Shown here piece by piece: positions 1 to 8,929 of a stretch of 34,717 bases of DNA. The position numbers were made by a program, and so were the translations under genes. The notes under the pieces are model-generated. The model saw only the letters and a list, made by a program, of their open reading frames with translations, did not search any database and was not told the DNA's origin. Each line of letters begins with the position of its first letter. Position 1 is the first letter of the stretch. Source of the DNA: Akkermansia muciniphila (lineage in GTDB: Bacteria > Verrucomicrobiota > Verrucomicrobiia > Limisphaerales > UBA11320); assembly GCA_945861575.1 (NCBI GenBank), contig CAMAVD010000023.1, positions 1-34,717 on the forward strand. The letters are read 5' to 3'.

Positions 1-311
1 TCTCCCTTCACCGCTTCCACCGCCTCGACAACCTGCTTCCAATTCGGGCGCACCTGCAACCTCCGGACCTCGGGCTGCTCCTTTGCATCCCCCTTCACCA
101 CACGGCGCATCTGTTCCACCCACTCCTTGGCTCCTAGCAGGATCCCACCCTCCAGGGAATCCCAAGGACTATCCCCATCCCTCTCCCCAATCTTTGTTTC
201 AGCCTCCTGACGATAGAGTGACTTAGGCCGGAAACGGAGCAAAATGGAATCGGAATGGGGCTCCGGCACCTTCTTCGATTTGCTTCGCAGCGAGACAGGG
301 CTACGTTCAAG
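1..311 (-). pseudogene. C-terminal remnant of a REP-associated (RAYT/IS200-like) transposase, partial at the left edge
   Basis: A minus-strand frame is open from a TAG stop at 312-314 to the left edge, with no ATG in it. Its conceptual translation contains SPWDSLEGGILLGAKEWV, then a GD..EQPEVRRLQ stretch and a repeated VEAVEAVKGE-type motif. This resembles the C-terminal part of Y1-transposase-related RAYT proteins of Verrucomicrobia and Planctomycetes, in which a 'LG...FV..M' segment is followed by 'EQP..R.L...P.W..VV.AVEAVKGE'. The N-terminal catalytic half, with its HUH motif and tyrosine, would need several hundred bases upstream, but the stop at 312 cuts it off and I see no continuation in the other minus frames up to about 600. 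I infer a 5'-truncated, probably dead copy. The family assignment rests on remembered motif similarity; its 3' end lies outside the window. Confidence 0.5.
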
Positions 312-568
312 CTACTGAAATCTGCGGGGGGCAGGAACTCGGTCTGGGGAACCCTGGCTCTGCAGAGCAACGGCTCCGATTGACTGGTCTGGCTGCCCGA
401 CACGTCCTGGCCGTGTTGAATGGACCCCCGCGACACTTCATGCGATGGTGATTAGCCGTGCGGATGGCGGATGTGAACAACTGGATGTGCCCGAGTTAAG
501 GCTGCCCGGGTTGGGCCAGAGCAAGTGATTTTAGGTCCAAAGCCTAAGCATCACAAAATCAACCAAGT

Positions 569-585
569 GGAAGAAGCAGTCTTCC
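569..585 (-). terminator. Possible hairpin terminator after tRNA-Pro
   Basis: Six-base arms GGAAGA (569-574) and TCTTCC (580-585) enclose the loop AGCAG. It lies about 23 bases past the 3' end of the tRNA on the minus strand. The T-rich run after it on that strand is interrupted (TTGATTTTG), so the call is weak. A T/C-rich stretch also lies between the tRNA and the hairpin. Confidence 0.3.
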
Positions 586-607
586 AGGAATTTAGAAGAA
601 AAGAAAA

Positions 608-684
608 TGGTCGGGGCGGTGAGATTTGAACTCACGACCTCTTGTACCCGAAACAAGCGCGCTACCAAGCTACGCTACGCCCCG
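608..684 (-). tRNA. tRNA-Pro (anticodon CGG)
   Basis: The minus strand folds as a complete 77-base tRNA. The acceptor stem pairs CGGGGCG (684-678) with CGCCCCG (618-612), followed by discriminator A and an encoded CCA (610-608). The anticodon arm is CUUGU-UUCGGGU-ACAAG, which places CGG at positions 34-36 and therefore decodes CCG. The T arm is GUGAG-UUCAAAU-CUCAC. The CCA end is genomically encoded. No other tRNA is next to it. Confidence 0.95.
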
Positions 685-1086
685 AACCAAGTCTTAGATA
701 TGCCTGCTTTCTAGTCAGGATGCAATGGGCAAATTTTGGTGTCACAGGCCCTCACCTCAGGCCCTTGTCTAAGCCATTCCCAGCTCTAACAAGCTTGCCA
801 GTCTCCGAATAAAACAGAGGGACGACGACACTCCTTTCTGTCTTCGGGGGCCGCCTAAGTAGATTTCATCGCTTTTTCTGTAAGCCTCCGCTCGCGTTTC
901 CGGAATCTCCAATGGGCGATGGCCTCTAGGATCTTGCGGTTGTCTAAAGCACACCGACCGACCCAACACGATCGAACTCTCTACGGATGTCCGCTTGATG
1001 AGCATCCCATTTCATGCATATTTGCATCCTTACGTTTGCGACGCGGCGCTCAGGCCCAATGAGTGGGCCGCATGCTGGAGAAGTTG
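685..1086. other. Intergenic stretch between tRNA-Pro and the Ig-domain gene
   Basis: About 400 bases with no gene I can support. A minus-strand frame at 769-1005 (78 residues, start MLIKRTSVES) is rich in Arg and Pro, matches no family I know and has no clear ribosome site. The region must hold the promoter of the four-gene plus-strand block that follows, but I could not pick a convincing -35/-10 pair. The octamer ATGCATAT plus TTTGCATC just before 1030 is A/T-rich by local standards. Confidence 0.4.
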
Positions 1087-3129
1087 ATGAACCCTGGATC
1101 CAATCTGTTCTGGCTGCGGCTCCGGTCGCTGGGAGTGCTTGTCCTACTCTGGATTCACCTCGCAGCGGCTCCCCTCCGGGCTCAACCAACCTCGGCTCGC
1201 GTCGAGCCGCCTTTGGTCCTCGCGCCGCTGGACTCGTCGACCCGCCTGTGCATCGAGGCGACCGGATCAGCCGGGCTCCGTTATCAATGGCAGAGGAACG
1301 GTGTGAATCTCCCAGGACAAACCAATGCCTGCCTGGAGGTAGACCGCGTTTCGATCGAGGATGGCGGAAGCTATCGTGCCACGGTCTCCGATGCCGAGGG
1401 GACACTCCAGAGCGACGAAGCTTCCTTGGTTGTAGACCTCAAGCTTCTCCCAGGGGCCGATGGCTTTGTCGACGGCACCCGGGTCGCTGCCGTCAGCAAC
1501 AGCATTAGGGGAGTGATGTTTGCCGCGACTCGAGAGCTTGGCGAACCTGTGCACTCTGGACTGCAGACGAGCAATTCAGTTTGGTATTCTTGGACTGCTC
1601 CCGCCAGTGGGATCGTCACCTTCGACACCCGTGGCAGTGCGCTCGACACCGTGATCGCTGCCTATTCTGGTAGCGACCTCGCTCACCTGACTGAATTGGC
1701 CAGCGACGATGACGAGGGAGGATTTCATACCAGCCTGATCCGCTGGAATGCGGAGGCTGGTTCCCTCTACCACATCGCGATCGACGGCGTGACCGCTGAA
1801 ACCGGGACCTATCTGTGCAATTGGAAGCTGGAGGTCACTGCAGACCGTCTGCCTGTGGTCAGCGCGCGTCCACAGGGGCAAACAGTCCTCGCAGGGGCAA
1901 CGGCTCGCTTTTCAGTCACCGCACGTCCCGAGCCCGGCCTGACCTTCCAGTGGTTTCACAACGGTCAATCACTCCCAGGAGAAACCGCCCCTACGCTAAC
2001 GCGGGCGACCGTGGGGAACAGCAGTCTCGGCGTCTACCGAGTGCGTGTGACCAATGCCTCGGGACGCTCCGTGATCACTCCGCCCGCAGATTTGGAGATC
2101 GGCCCCGACCCTGAAGTGCGTTCACGAGACAAGATTGCTCAGATGCCAGACATTGACTCGGTGTTTCTCGCAGCTTCGGCTCGACCCCGATTGATGGGTC
2201 TTGGCTCGGGAGGAAGCTTCTCCCTCACCGCCGGCACGGTCATCAATCAACGGTTTTTCAACGCAGGAACGGTCGATCGATGTGAACCAGCCCATTGCGG
2301 AGTTCCTGGCGGTGCTTCACGTTGGTTTCAACTCGTGGCGGCCTCCGATGGTATCTGCACTGTCGACACTCAAGGCAGCGATGTGGACACAGTCTTGGCT
2401 TTATATCTCCAAAACTTTTCCATCTGCACCAAACTTTACGAACCCCTGGTGGATTGCAATAACGACACTCTCGGAGTTTGTGAGGAGATCCTAGCGCCAA
2501 ACGGCTCGCCGGAGCGGACCAGCCGGATTAGCTTCTCGGCCATCGCTGGCACGGTGTACCGGGCTGTCGTGGATAGCGTCGGAGGGGTGAGGGGCACGAA
2601 CATCCAGTTCAACGTTCGTTATGAGACGGGAGAGTCCTTGTCGACCAATCTGGTGACCTTGGCCGACAACACCAACGCCTTGTTGCAGATTCGGGGAAGC
2701 AGTGTGACGCTTGTGGCGGCGCCTCACGCCCCCCTCTCGAATGGGAGTTATCGCTGGCAGGTCAACGGACGGACGATCGCGGGCGTGACAGGTGACCGCC
2801 TTAGGCTCCCCTTCCTCAACTACTCGGATGCGGGCCAGTATTCCGTGACCTGGCACATGGGAACCGTCGCGACTTTCCTAGGAGCTGCTGGAGTGTCCGT
2901 CGTCTCTCCCTGCCTTCAGGAAGCAACAGGGCAACCGCTTACTACTGAGAGGACGTTTCAACTTCTGGGCCGAGCCGCCGGGTCGGTTCTTCTGGAGGCA
3001 TCGCCCACTTTGAATTCCGCCTCCGCCTGGCGCATGATCGGACCGATTCGGGCTTCCAGCCAACCCACATTGTGGAACGTGAGCACGGGATCAAGCCTGT
3101 TCTACCGAACGGTTCGCACCGCCCCCTAG
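1087..3129 (+). CDS. Secreted multidomain Ig-like/PPC-like protein
   Basis: I chose the ATG at 1087 because GGAG (1077-1080) sits six bases before it; in-frame starts at GTG 1063 and ATG 1072 lack such a site. The product is about 680 residues. It opens with a Sec signal peptide (hydrophobic LGVLVLLWIHLAAA, likely cut after LRAQ). Domain order: an Ig-like fold with the 'YQWQRNG...GSYRATVSDAEG' signature (about residues 40-115), a beta-sandwich module resembling pre-peptidase C-terminal domains ('SVWYSWTAPASGIVTFDTRGS..DTVIAAY', about 125-245), a second Ig-like fold ('FQWFHNGQSLPG...GVYRVRVTNASG'), a second PPC-like module with several Cys ('SRWFQLVAASDGICTVDTQGSDVDTVLALY'), a third Ig-like fold, and a C-terminal strand region ending in FYRTVRTAP. 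Such proteins are exported and are presumed to bind ligands or cell surfaces. No catalytic residues are visible. It ends 12 bases before the FecR-barrel gene, so the two are probably co-transcribed. Confidence 0.85.
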   Translation: MNPGSNLFWLRLRSLGVLVLLWIHLAAAPLRAQPTSARVEPPLVLAPLDSSTRLCIEATGSAGLRYQWQRNGVNLPGQTNACLEVDRVSIEDGGSYRATVSDAEGTLQSDEASLVVDLKLLPGADGFVDGTRVAAVSNSIRGVMFAATRELGEPVHSGLQTSNSVWYSWTAPASGIVTFDTRGSALDTVIAAYSGSDLAHLTELASDDDEGGFHTSLIRWNAEAGSLYHIAIDGVTAETGTYLCNWKLEVTADRLPVVSARPQGQTVLAGATARFSVTARPEPGLTFQWFHNGQSLPGETAPTLTRATVGNSSLGVYRVRVTNASGRSVITPPADLEIGPDPEVRSRDKIAQMPDIDSVFLAASARPRLMGLGSGGSFSLTAGTVINQRFFNAGTVDRCEPAHCGVPGGASRWFQLVAASDGICTVDTQGSDVDTVLALYLQNFSICTKLYEPLVDCNNDTLGVCEEILAPNGSPERTSRISFSAIAGTVYRAVVDSVGGVRGTNIQFNVRYETGESLSTNLVTLADNTNALLQIRGSSVTLVAAPHAPLSNGSYRWQVNGRTIAGVTGDRLRLPFLNYSDAGQYSVTWHMGTVATFLGAAGVSVVSPCLQEATGQPLTTERTFQLLGRAAGSVLLEASPTLNSASAWRMIGPIRASSQPTLWNVSTGSSLFYRTVRTAP

Positions 3130-3141
3130 CCTCTCCCCGCC

Positions 3142-6100
3142 ATGAAGGATGCATTGTCTCCAGGATGGAAAGGGTGGAAGGAAACACGCTCACGGTTTTG
3201 CGCCTGGCGGTGGCTGCCGCGGAAAGGCGTTGAACGTTTGTTTTTGTGGGCCTTTCTTTCCATGAGCCTTCACCTCAGCGTTGAGGCCAATGATCAGGGG
3301 GATGTCCTCGTGCCCACGAACGGTGTTCAGGTCATCGCATTGCAAGGCACCAACTGGTGGGTCGCTCCCAACGGCGCGGCCGATTGGGTTCTAGCCTCCA
3401 CCCGCATGCCTCAGAATGTCTATCCGGGAGACCGCATTCGGACGGGCCGACACACTCGACTGTTTCTCCGGACGCAGCATCTGGGCGTGATCCAAGTGCC
3501 CCCGCTAAGCACCTTGGAAATCTCGCGACCTCCGGGGGAGGGAACCTCACTTGGGTTGAGGATTCTCAACGGAATGCTCTACCTCTTCCATCGAGGCACA
3601 CCGACTGATGTGGAGGTCTACTCCCGGAGCGCGTCCGCTGCCGTTCGGGGCACCGAGTTTGTTGCTGAAGCGTTGGAGGATGGCGGGCTTGCGATTCGTA
3701 TGGTGGACGGGCGTGTCGATCTGCGCAACGAGCGTGGCAGCGTCGTGTTGCAGAAGGGGGAGGATGGGGTCGCTGCGACGGGAGTCCCCCCCCGACAGAC
3801 ACCCGCACTGTTCGCTCTCAACGCCATTCAGTGGTGCCTATACTATCCGGCCGTTCTGGACACGGAGGAGCTCTCGCTTGACGCTGAGACGGCTGGCCTC
3901 CTGCAGGAATCTCTCTCCGCCTACCGTTCGGGAGATCTTGTTGGCGCGCTGGCAAAGTATCCTTCGGGCAGGACCGCTGTTACCACAGAGGAACGGGTCT
4001 ATCTCGCGGCGCTGTGGTTAAGCCTTGGGCAGGCCCCACAAGCGGAGGCCTTGATGGACGGCCTTGACGGGGCTCGCTCTGTGACGACGAACGCGAATCG
4101 CTTAGCCGGGGCCCTCCGGCTTATGATCGCCGCCACACAGGCGCAGACGCGCCCAGCGAGCGCCTCCTCCGCGCCGGAGCTGGCCAGCGAATGGATGGCG
4201 GAATCCTACTTCCTACAAGGGCAGGACGATCTGGAGGCTGCACGTCATGCAGCCCAGAAAGCCACGCGAACATCCCCGCGCTTCGGTTTTGCCTGGGCTC
4301 GCCTCGCGGAATTGGAATTCGGGTTCGCGCGCATTTCCGAGGCGAGTGACGCCTTGAAAGTGGCCCTGGAGATCTCTCCGCTCCACGCAGCAGCAGTGAC
4401 CCTCCAAGGCTTTCAACTCTGTGCGAGGAATCGTATTCCCGAGGCCCTAGAAACATTCAATCAGGCGATCCATTTAGATCCAGGACTTGGGAATGCCTGG
4501 CTTGGACGGGGTCTGTGCCGGATACGGCAAGGCCAAAGCCAGGCAGGCTTGCAGGATCTAGAGGTCGCGGCCGCGGTGGAACCACAGCGTGCGCTCCTTC
4601 GAAGTTATCTGGGAAAAGCCTTTTCCGCTGCGGGAGACGGGGCGCGTGCAGACAAGGAGTTGGAGCTTGCACGCGAGATGGATCCCAATGATCCCACCTC
4701 CTGGCTCTACTCAGCTCTGCTGGATCAGCAACGGGGGCGCATCAATCAAGGTATCCGCCATCTCCAGAGGTCGAAGGAGCTGAACCAGAGCCGTGGCCTC
4801 TATCGATCACGCCATCTTCTCGATCAGGATCAGGCCGTCCGTGGTGCGAACTTAAGTGCTCTCTATCGCGACGCCGGGCTCTTGGATTTGAGCCGAAGGG
4901 AGGCGGTCGAGGCCGTCAACACCGACTATGCCAACGCCTCTGCGCATCTCTTCCTGGCCAACAGCTACAATGATTTGCGTGACCCAGGGCAGGTGGATCT
5001 GCGCTACGAGACACCCTGGTTTACAGAGTATCTGATCGCCAATCTCCTGGCACCTGTGGGTGCGGGCATTCTATCGCAAACCGTCTCAGCCCAAGAGTAC
5101 TCACGACTGTTTGAGCGGGACGGGGTGGGAGTGGTTTCTCTGACGGAGTATGCAAGCAATGGGGATTGGCTCCAAGCAGGGGCCCAGTACGGGCTCCTTG
5201 GAAATCTAGCCTACAGTTTGGAGGGAGACTATCGCGTCAGCAACGGGCAACGGGCCAATCAGACTCTCGAGCAGCGTGCCTTGTCCTTCAAGTTTAAGCA
5301 GCAGCTGGGAATCAACGATTCGGTGTATGTTCAGGCCGTTCTCTACGACGCACAAGGGGGGGATCTCGGGAGGGCGTATGATCCAACCGATCCAGCCCTG
5401 TCCCGCCCAGGCTACCGCTTTCGGGAAAAACAGGAGCCACTCCTCCTTGCTGGCTTTCATCACCAATGGTCACCGGGACAGCACACACTCGTTCTGGCCG
5501 GACGACTGGCGGACGAGTCGGTTGCGACAGATCCGGCTCAGCCGGTCCTTCTGGTGTCCAAAGATCTGAGCGGAGCCGTCACTGGAACCGTGCGCACCAG
5601 CGTCGATCAGCGGTATCGAAGCGAGCAGGAGCTCTACAGCTTGGAGCTCCAGCATATCGCCCAGGTGGATCCGTGGACTTTCATTGTGGGCGGACGCTCA
5701 CAGCGGGGTGAATTTGATGTCTCCAGCCGTCAATCGAACCTAGCGGATCAGGCTCCAGCCCTTCCGACCCCCCTCGATCAGCATGTGGAGCCCGGTCTTC
5801 AGCGACTGAGCGCCTATGGTTATGCGCAGTGGAAAGTGTTGGATTCCCTCTCCTTGTTTGGAGGGTTGACCTTCGACCACCTTCGGATGCCCTCCAACCA
5901 TCGGTTCGCGCCGCTGCTCGATGAGGAGGAGAGCCGGGAACAGTGGTCCCCCAAAGCGGGAGTCGCGTGGAAAGTGGGGCCGTTGTCGACCTTCAGCGCT
6001 TCTTACACCCATTCTCTCACCGGGGTAGGCCTGGATCAGAGCTATCGTCTCGAGCCCTCGCAGGTTGCCGGTTTCAATCAAGCTTGGCGCGGACTCATTC

Positions 6101-6762
6101 CGGAGTCGGTGGCAGGCGCTGGCGCTGGAGCGCGCCTGGAGATGGTTTCACTGCAGTGGGATCAAAGACTCCCTAGTGAGACCTATCTGGCGCTTCGGGG
6201 AGATATCGGCCGATCCACCGCACAGCGTCGCCTGGGCGTCTTCGATTTACCTTTCCTGGCCGAGCCCTCCAGCACCACTGAGCGGTTGGACTTCAGGGAG
6301 GAGACCCTCACCCTCCATTTGAACCAACTCGTGGGAACAGGGGGAGTTCTGGGGGCTCAGTATCGACTCAGCAAGGCCCAGTTGGATGAGAACTACCTGA
6401 GCATCCCGGGATCAGCCCTTCACTTCTTTTCTCCCTATCAGCTCCAGCCGCAGACCCGCCTGGAGAGCGTTCTTCATCAGATGCAGCTCTTCTCCCTGTG
6501 GAACCATCCGTCCGGCGTCTTTGGCCGATTGGAAGCGCTGTGGTCCACTCAGAGTAATCAGGGCTATTCCCCAGATCGACCCGGGGACAGTTTCTGGCAC
6601 TTCAACGTCTTCGCTGGTTATCGTTTCCCCCGTCGACGGGCGGAGATCCGGCTGGGAATCGTCAATCTAGCGGACCGCGACTACCGTCTAAACCCTCTCA
6701 ACCTCACCCCTGAGCTTCCTCGCCATCGCACGTTCGTCGCGAGCGTCCGGCTTAGTTTTTAG
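3142..6762 (+). CDS. FecR domain-TPR-outer membrane beta-barrel fusion protein
   Basis: A 1206-residue protein. A long basic N-region and a hydrophobic core (LFLWAFLSMSLHLSVEA) give a signal peptide; ATG 3262 (MSLHLS) is a possible internal start, but it would cut into the core. Residues about 53-217 form a FecR domain: 'VYPGDRIRTG.HTRLFLR', 'STLEIS', then 'SASAAVRGTEFVAEA...MVDGRVDLRNERGSVVLQKGEDGVA', where VRGTEF and the DG.V.L motif are family hallmarks. Residues about 243-565 are TPR-like helical repeats with typical 'A..L.P....AW..LG' spacing. From about 606 the sequence alternates polar and hydrophobic residues as in transmembrane strands and closes with TFVASVRLSF, a terminal aromatic residue typical of BAM-assembled barrels and reminiscent of TonB-dependent receptor C-termini. 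I see no plug domain or TonB box. FecR proteins normally relay signals to ECF sigma factors. Here the sensor is fused to a putative barrel, and a kinase and a sigma factor follow. The exact function is inferred. Confidence 0.8.
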   Translation: MKDALSPGWKGWKETRSRFCAWRWLPRKGVERLFLWAFLSMSLHLSVEANDQGDVLVPTNGVQVIALQGTNWWVAPNGAADWVLASTRMPQNVYPGDRIRTGRHTRLFLRTQHLGVIQVPPLSTLEISRPPGEGTSLGLRILNGMLYLFHRGTPTDVEVYSRSASAAVRGTEFVAEALEDGGLAIRMVDGRVDLRNERGSVVLQKGEDGVAATGVPPRQTPALFALNAIQWCLYYPAVLDTEELSLDAETAGLLQESLSAYRSGDLVGALAKYPSGRTAVTTEERVYLAALWLSLGQAPQAEALMDGLDGARSVTTNANRLAGALRLMIAATQAQTRPASASSAPELASEWMAESYFLQGQDDLEAARHAAQKATRTSPRFGFAWARLAELEFGFARISEASDALKVALEISPLHAAAVTLQGFQLCARNRIPEALETFNQAIHLDPGLGNAWLGRGLCRIRQGQSQAGLQDLEVAAAVEPQRALLRSYLGKAFSAAGDGARADKELELAREMDPNDPTSWLYSALLDQQRGRINQGIRHLQRSKELNQSRGLYRSRHLLDQDQAVRGANLSALYRDAGLLDLSRREAVEAVNTDYANASAHLFLANSYNDLRDPGQVDLRYETPWFTEYLIANLLAPVGAGILSQTVSAQEYSRLFERDGVGVVSLTEYASNGDWLQAGAQYGLLGNLAYSLEGDYRVSNGQRANQTLEQRALSFKFKQQLGINDSVYVQAVLYDAQGGDLGRAYDPTDPALSRPGYRFREKQEPLLLAGFHHQWSPGQHTLVLAGRLADESVATDPAQPVLLVSKDLSGAVTGTVRTSVDQRYRSEQELYSLELQHIAQVDPWTFIVGGRSQRGEFDVSSRQSNLADQAPALPTPLDQHVEPGLQRLSAYGYAQWKVLDSLSLFGGLTFDHLRMPSNHRFAPLLDEEESREQWSPKAGVAWKVGPLSTFSASYTHSLTGVGLDQSYRLEPSQVAGFNQAWRGLIPESVAGAGAGARLEMVSLQWDQRLPSETYLALRGDIGRSTAQRRLGVFDLPFLAEPSSTTERLDFREETLTLHLNQLVGTGGVLGAQYRLSKAQLDENYLSIPGSALHFFSPYQLQPQTRLESVLHQMQLFSLWNHPSGVFGRLEALWSTQSNQGYSPDRPGDSFWHFNVFAGYRFPRRRAEIRLGIVNLADRDYRLNPLNLTPELPRHRTFVASVRLSF

Positions 6763-6824
6763 CAGGGTTTTCGTTTGCAATTCCAGCGTTTGCATTTGCA
6801 GTGTTGCCTCTCGCTATCGACCCC

Positions 6825-8816
6825 ATGGGAACTCGCAACGCATACCTGAGATACGAAACGATAGCCGTGCTGTCCGTCGTGGCGTTGGGTTGCCTCTGCG
6901 TGCTCCCGCTTCACACCCCACCCTTCCTGGTGCGATGCAGTTACGATCTTCTACAACTGGCAATGCCCGCTCAGAAGGCACCCCCCCCTATCGTCATCTA
7001 CATGGACGAACAGGCCACTCAGGATTACCAGCAGAAGCCGGGTCAGCCGTGGAGCCGGGCCGTTCACGCTCGCTTACTCGACCGTCTGACCCTCGATAAG
7101 CCCAGCGTGGTGGTCTTTGATGCGATTTTCTCCGAAGCGGGAGACCCGCAGTCCGACGCCTTGCTCGCACGCGCCATGCGTCGCAATGGCCGAGTGGTGT
7201 TGGCGGGAGATCGTGTGTCGACGGCGGGACAAAACGGCTACACGCTCTTCCCCCCCCTCGACCCGTTCGAGACCAACGCAGCAGGTTGGGGAACCGCCAA
7301 GGTATACGTGGATTCAGATCGGGTGGTCCGCCGCTACGATCCGGGGGATGACCAGCATCCAAGCCTTGCCTGGAAAGCGGCGACAATTTCAGGCGGGAAA
7401 GGCACGGCGTTGCCCCATCGTCGGTTGAGCGAGGATCGCTGGCTCAACTACTACGGCAGCGCCTCCCCATTCGCGAGCCATTCGATGAGCTATTCCAATG
7501 CCGAAACGCGTGCGCCGGGATTCTTTGCGGGGAAGGCAGTGTTTATCGGTGGCAAACCGCAGACACTATTGCGCGGGGAGGTGGCCGATGTGTTTGGAAC
7601 ACCGTTCACCCTCTGGAAGGGAAGCTTCGTTCCCGGAGTGGACATCACCGCGATCGCCTATGCCAATCTGATGGCCGATGATTCCTTGCACCGGACAGGA
7701 TGGCTGAGCGAGCTGGGAGTTCTAATTTTGGTCGGAGTGGGCGCAGGCGCTGTCTTTCCCAGGCTTGGCCGCACCCAGTTGGTTTGTGTGGCAATAGGTT
7801 GTGGAGCGCTGGGGGCAGTGATTGCGGCGGGCATCTGTCTCAGCTGGGGGGTGTGGTTTCCCTGGGTGGTTGTTTGCGGCATACAAATCCCCTCCGCGCT
7901 GGTTCTTTCACTGGTGTTCCGTTGGCCTAGCCACAACTCAACCGCTGCAGCGTTGAAGGCATCCCCCCCCTTGGATGCAGAAGCCAGTCATACTTCAGGA
8001 AGGGTGTTGGAGATCCCGGATCATGCTCTGATCCGGTGCATCGGCGAAGGTGCCTACGGCCAAGTCTGGATCGCGCGCAATGCCATTGGTCTTCATCATG
8101 CCGTAAAGGTGGTGTATCAGAATCGCTTCGGTGGAGTGGAGCCCTATCAGAGAGCGTTTCGTGGCATCCAAAAATTCATGCCCATTTCCCGATCCCACAA
8201 AGGATTCGTGAACATCCTGCATGTTGGGCGGAACGAATCGGTCGGCTACTTCTTTTGTATCATGGAACTCGGGGACGACCAAAAGACCGGACAAGACATC
8301 GATCCCTCCTGCTATCTTCCACGGACACTCTCCAGCGACCTGAGACAACGAGGAACGCTTCCCCCGCGCGAATGCCTCGGCTTCATGCTAGCTCTGACCG
8401 AAACGGTCCATGAGTTGCACCTGCAACGCCTGGTGCATCGGGACATCAAGCCGGCGAACATCCTGTTTGTGAGGGGAAACCCTAAGCTTGCCGATATCGA
8501 CCTGGTCACCGACATCTCCCGGATGGGCGAGACCAGCCGTATTGGAACCGAAGGGTATATGGCCCCCGAGGGACCAGGGGCTGCGCAAGCGGACGTCTAC
8601 AGTTTAGGACGAGTTCTCTATGTGGCTCTTACCGGCAAGTCGCCGGATCAATGTCCAGAGCTCCCCACCCAGATCGGAAGCGTTGAGGATCCAGGTCTGT
8701 TCATGGAAATGAATCAAATCCTCTGCAAAGCCTGCGACGCGAATCTGACTCGCCGATACCCATCCGCCGCCCTGATGCGCGCGGATCTGCTCAAGGCCTT
8801 CCACAAGCTACAATAA
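6825..8816 (+). CDS. CHASE2-domain transmembrane serine/threonine protein kinase
   Basis: I chose ATG 6825 (MGTRNAYLR, 663 residues); a GTG at 6801 would add eight residues. One membrane segment (about residues 15-35) is followed by an extracytoplasmic CHASE2 domain ('PPIVIYMDEQATQDY', 'RAVHARLLDRL...VVVFDAIFSE', 'GKAVFIGG', 'VPGVDITAIAYANLM'), then three hydrophobic helices (about 290-380) and a cytoplasmic kinase domain from about 400. Visible kinase motifs: Gly loop GEGAYGQVW, catalytic Lys in HAVKVV, HRDIKPANI, and TEGYMAPEGPG as activation-loop end with APE. The DFG metal-binding triplet reads DID (in KLADIDLV), keeping the Asp but not Phe-Gly; from memory, DIG is usual in this bacterial subfamily. 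The product likely phosphorylates Ser/Thr in response to an external cue. It sits between the FecR-barrel gene (62 bases before it) and the sigma factor gene, which suggests that it phosphorylates the sigma factor or another regulator. Confidence 0.92.
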   Translation: MGTRNAYLRYETIAVLSVVALGCLCVLPLHTPPFLVRCSYDLLQLAMPAQKAPPPIVIYMDEQATQDYQQKPGQPWSRAVHARLLDRLTLDKPSVVVFDAIFSEAGDPQSDALLARAMRRNGRVVLAGDRVSTAGQNGYTLFPPLDPFETNAAGWGTAKVYVDSDRVVRRYDPGDDQHPSLAWKAATISGGKGTALPHRRLSEDRWLNYYGSASPFASHSMSYSNAETRAPGFFAGKAVFIGGKPQTLLRGEVADVFGTPFTLWKGSFVPGVDITAIAYANLMADDSLHRTGWLSELGVLILVGVGAGAVFPRLGRTQLVCVAIGCGALGAVIAAGICLSWGVWFPWVVVCGIQIPSALVLSLVFRWPSHNSTAAALKASPPLDAEASHTSGRVLEIPDHALIRCIGEGAYGQVWIARNAIGLHHAVKVVYQNRFGGVEPYQRAFRGIQKFMPISRSHKGFVNILHVGRNESVGYFFCIMELGDDQKTGQDIDPSCYLPRTLSSDLRQRGTLPPRECLGFMLALTETVHELHLQRLVHRDIKPANILFVRGNPKLADIDLVTDISRMGETSRIGTEGYMAPEGPGAAQADVYSLGRVLYVALTGKSPDQCPELPTQIGSVEDPGLFMEMNQILCKACDANLTRRYPSAALMRADLLKAFHKLQ

Positions 8817-8883
8817 ACCCTCTGTGTCCCGCTGGGTAAGCTCGGGGATCTTTCCGGGATTGAATTTGCAGGACCTTTGGCGG

Positions 8884-8920
8884 AGGATGCTCTCAACGCA
8901 TCAGGATGCGAGAGTATCCT
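8884..8920 (+). promoter_or_regulatory. Long hairpin/inverted repeat just before the sigma factor start
   Basis: AGGATGCTCTC (8884-8894) can pair with GAGAGTATCCT (8910-8920): eleven pairs with one G-U in RNA. Inside, GCAT and ATGC extend the fold after a three-base bulge. It ends nine bases before the ATG at 8930, where a ribosome site would lie, and no Shine-Dalgarno motif is visible in the short single-stranded spacer. It could be an RNA switch controlling translation, a terminator-like attenuator without a T run, or a dyad operator. Only the fold is seen; the role is inferred. Confidence 0.5.
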
Positions 8921-8929
8921 GAAGACTGA

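Noticed and set aside
769-1005. 78-residue minus-strand frame between tRNA-Pro and the Ig-domain gene
   Set aside because: No family, no ribosome site and no coding-like features beyond an open frame.
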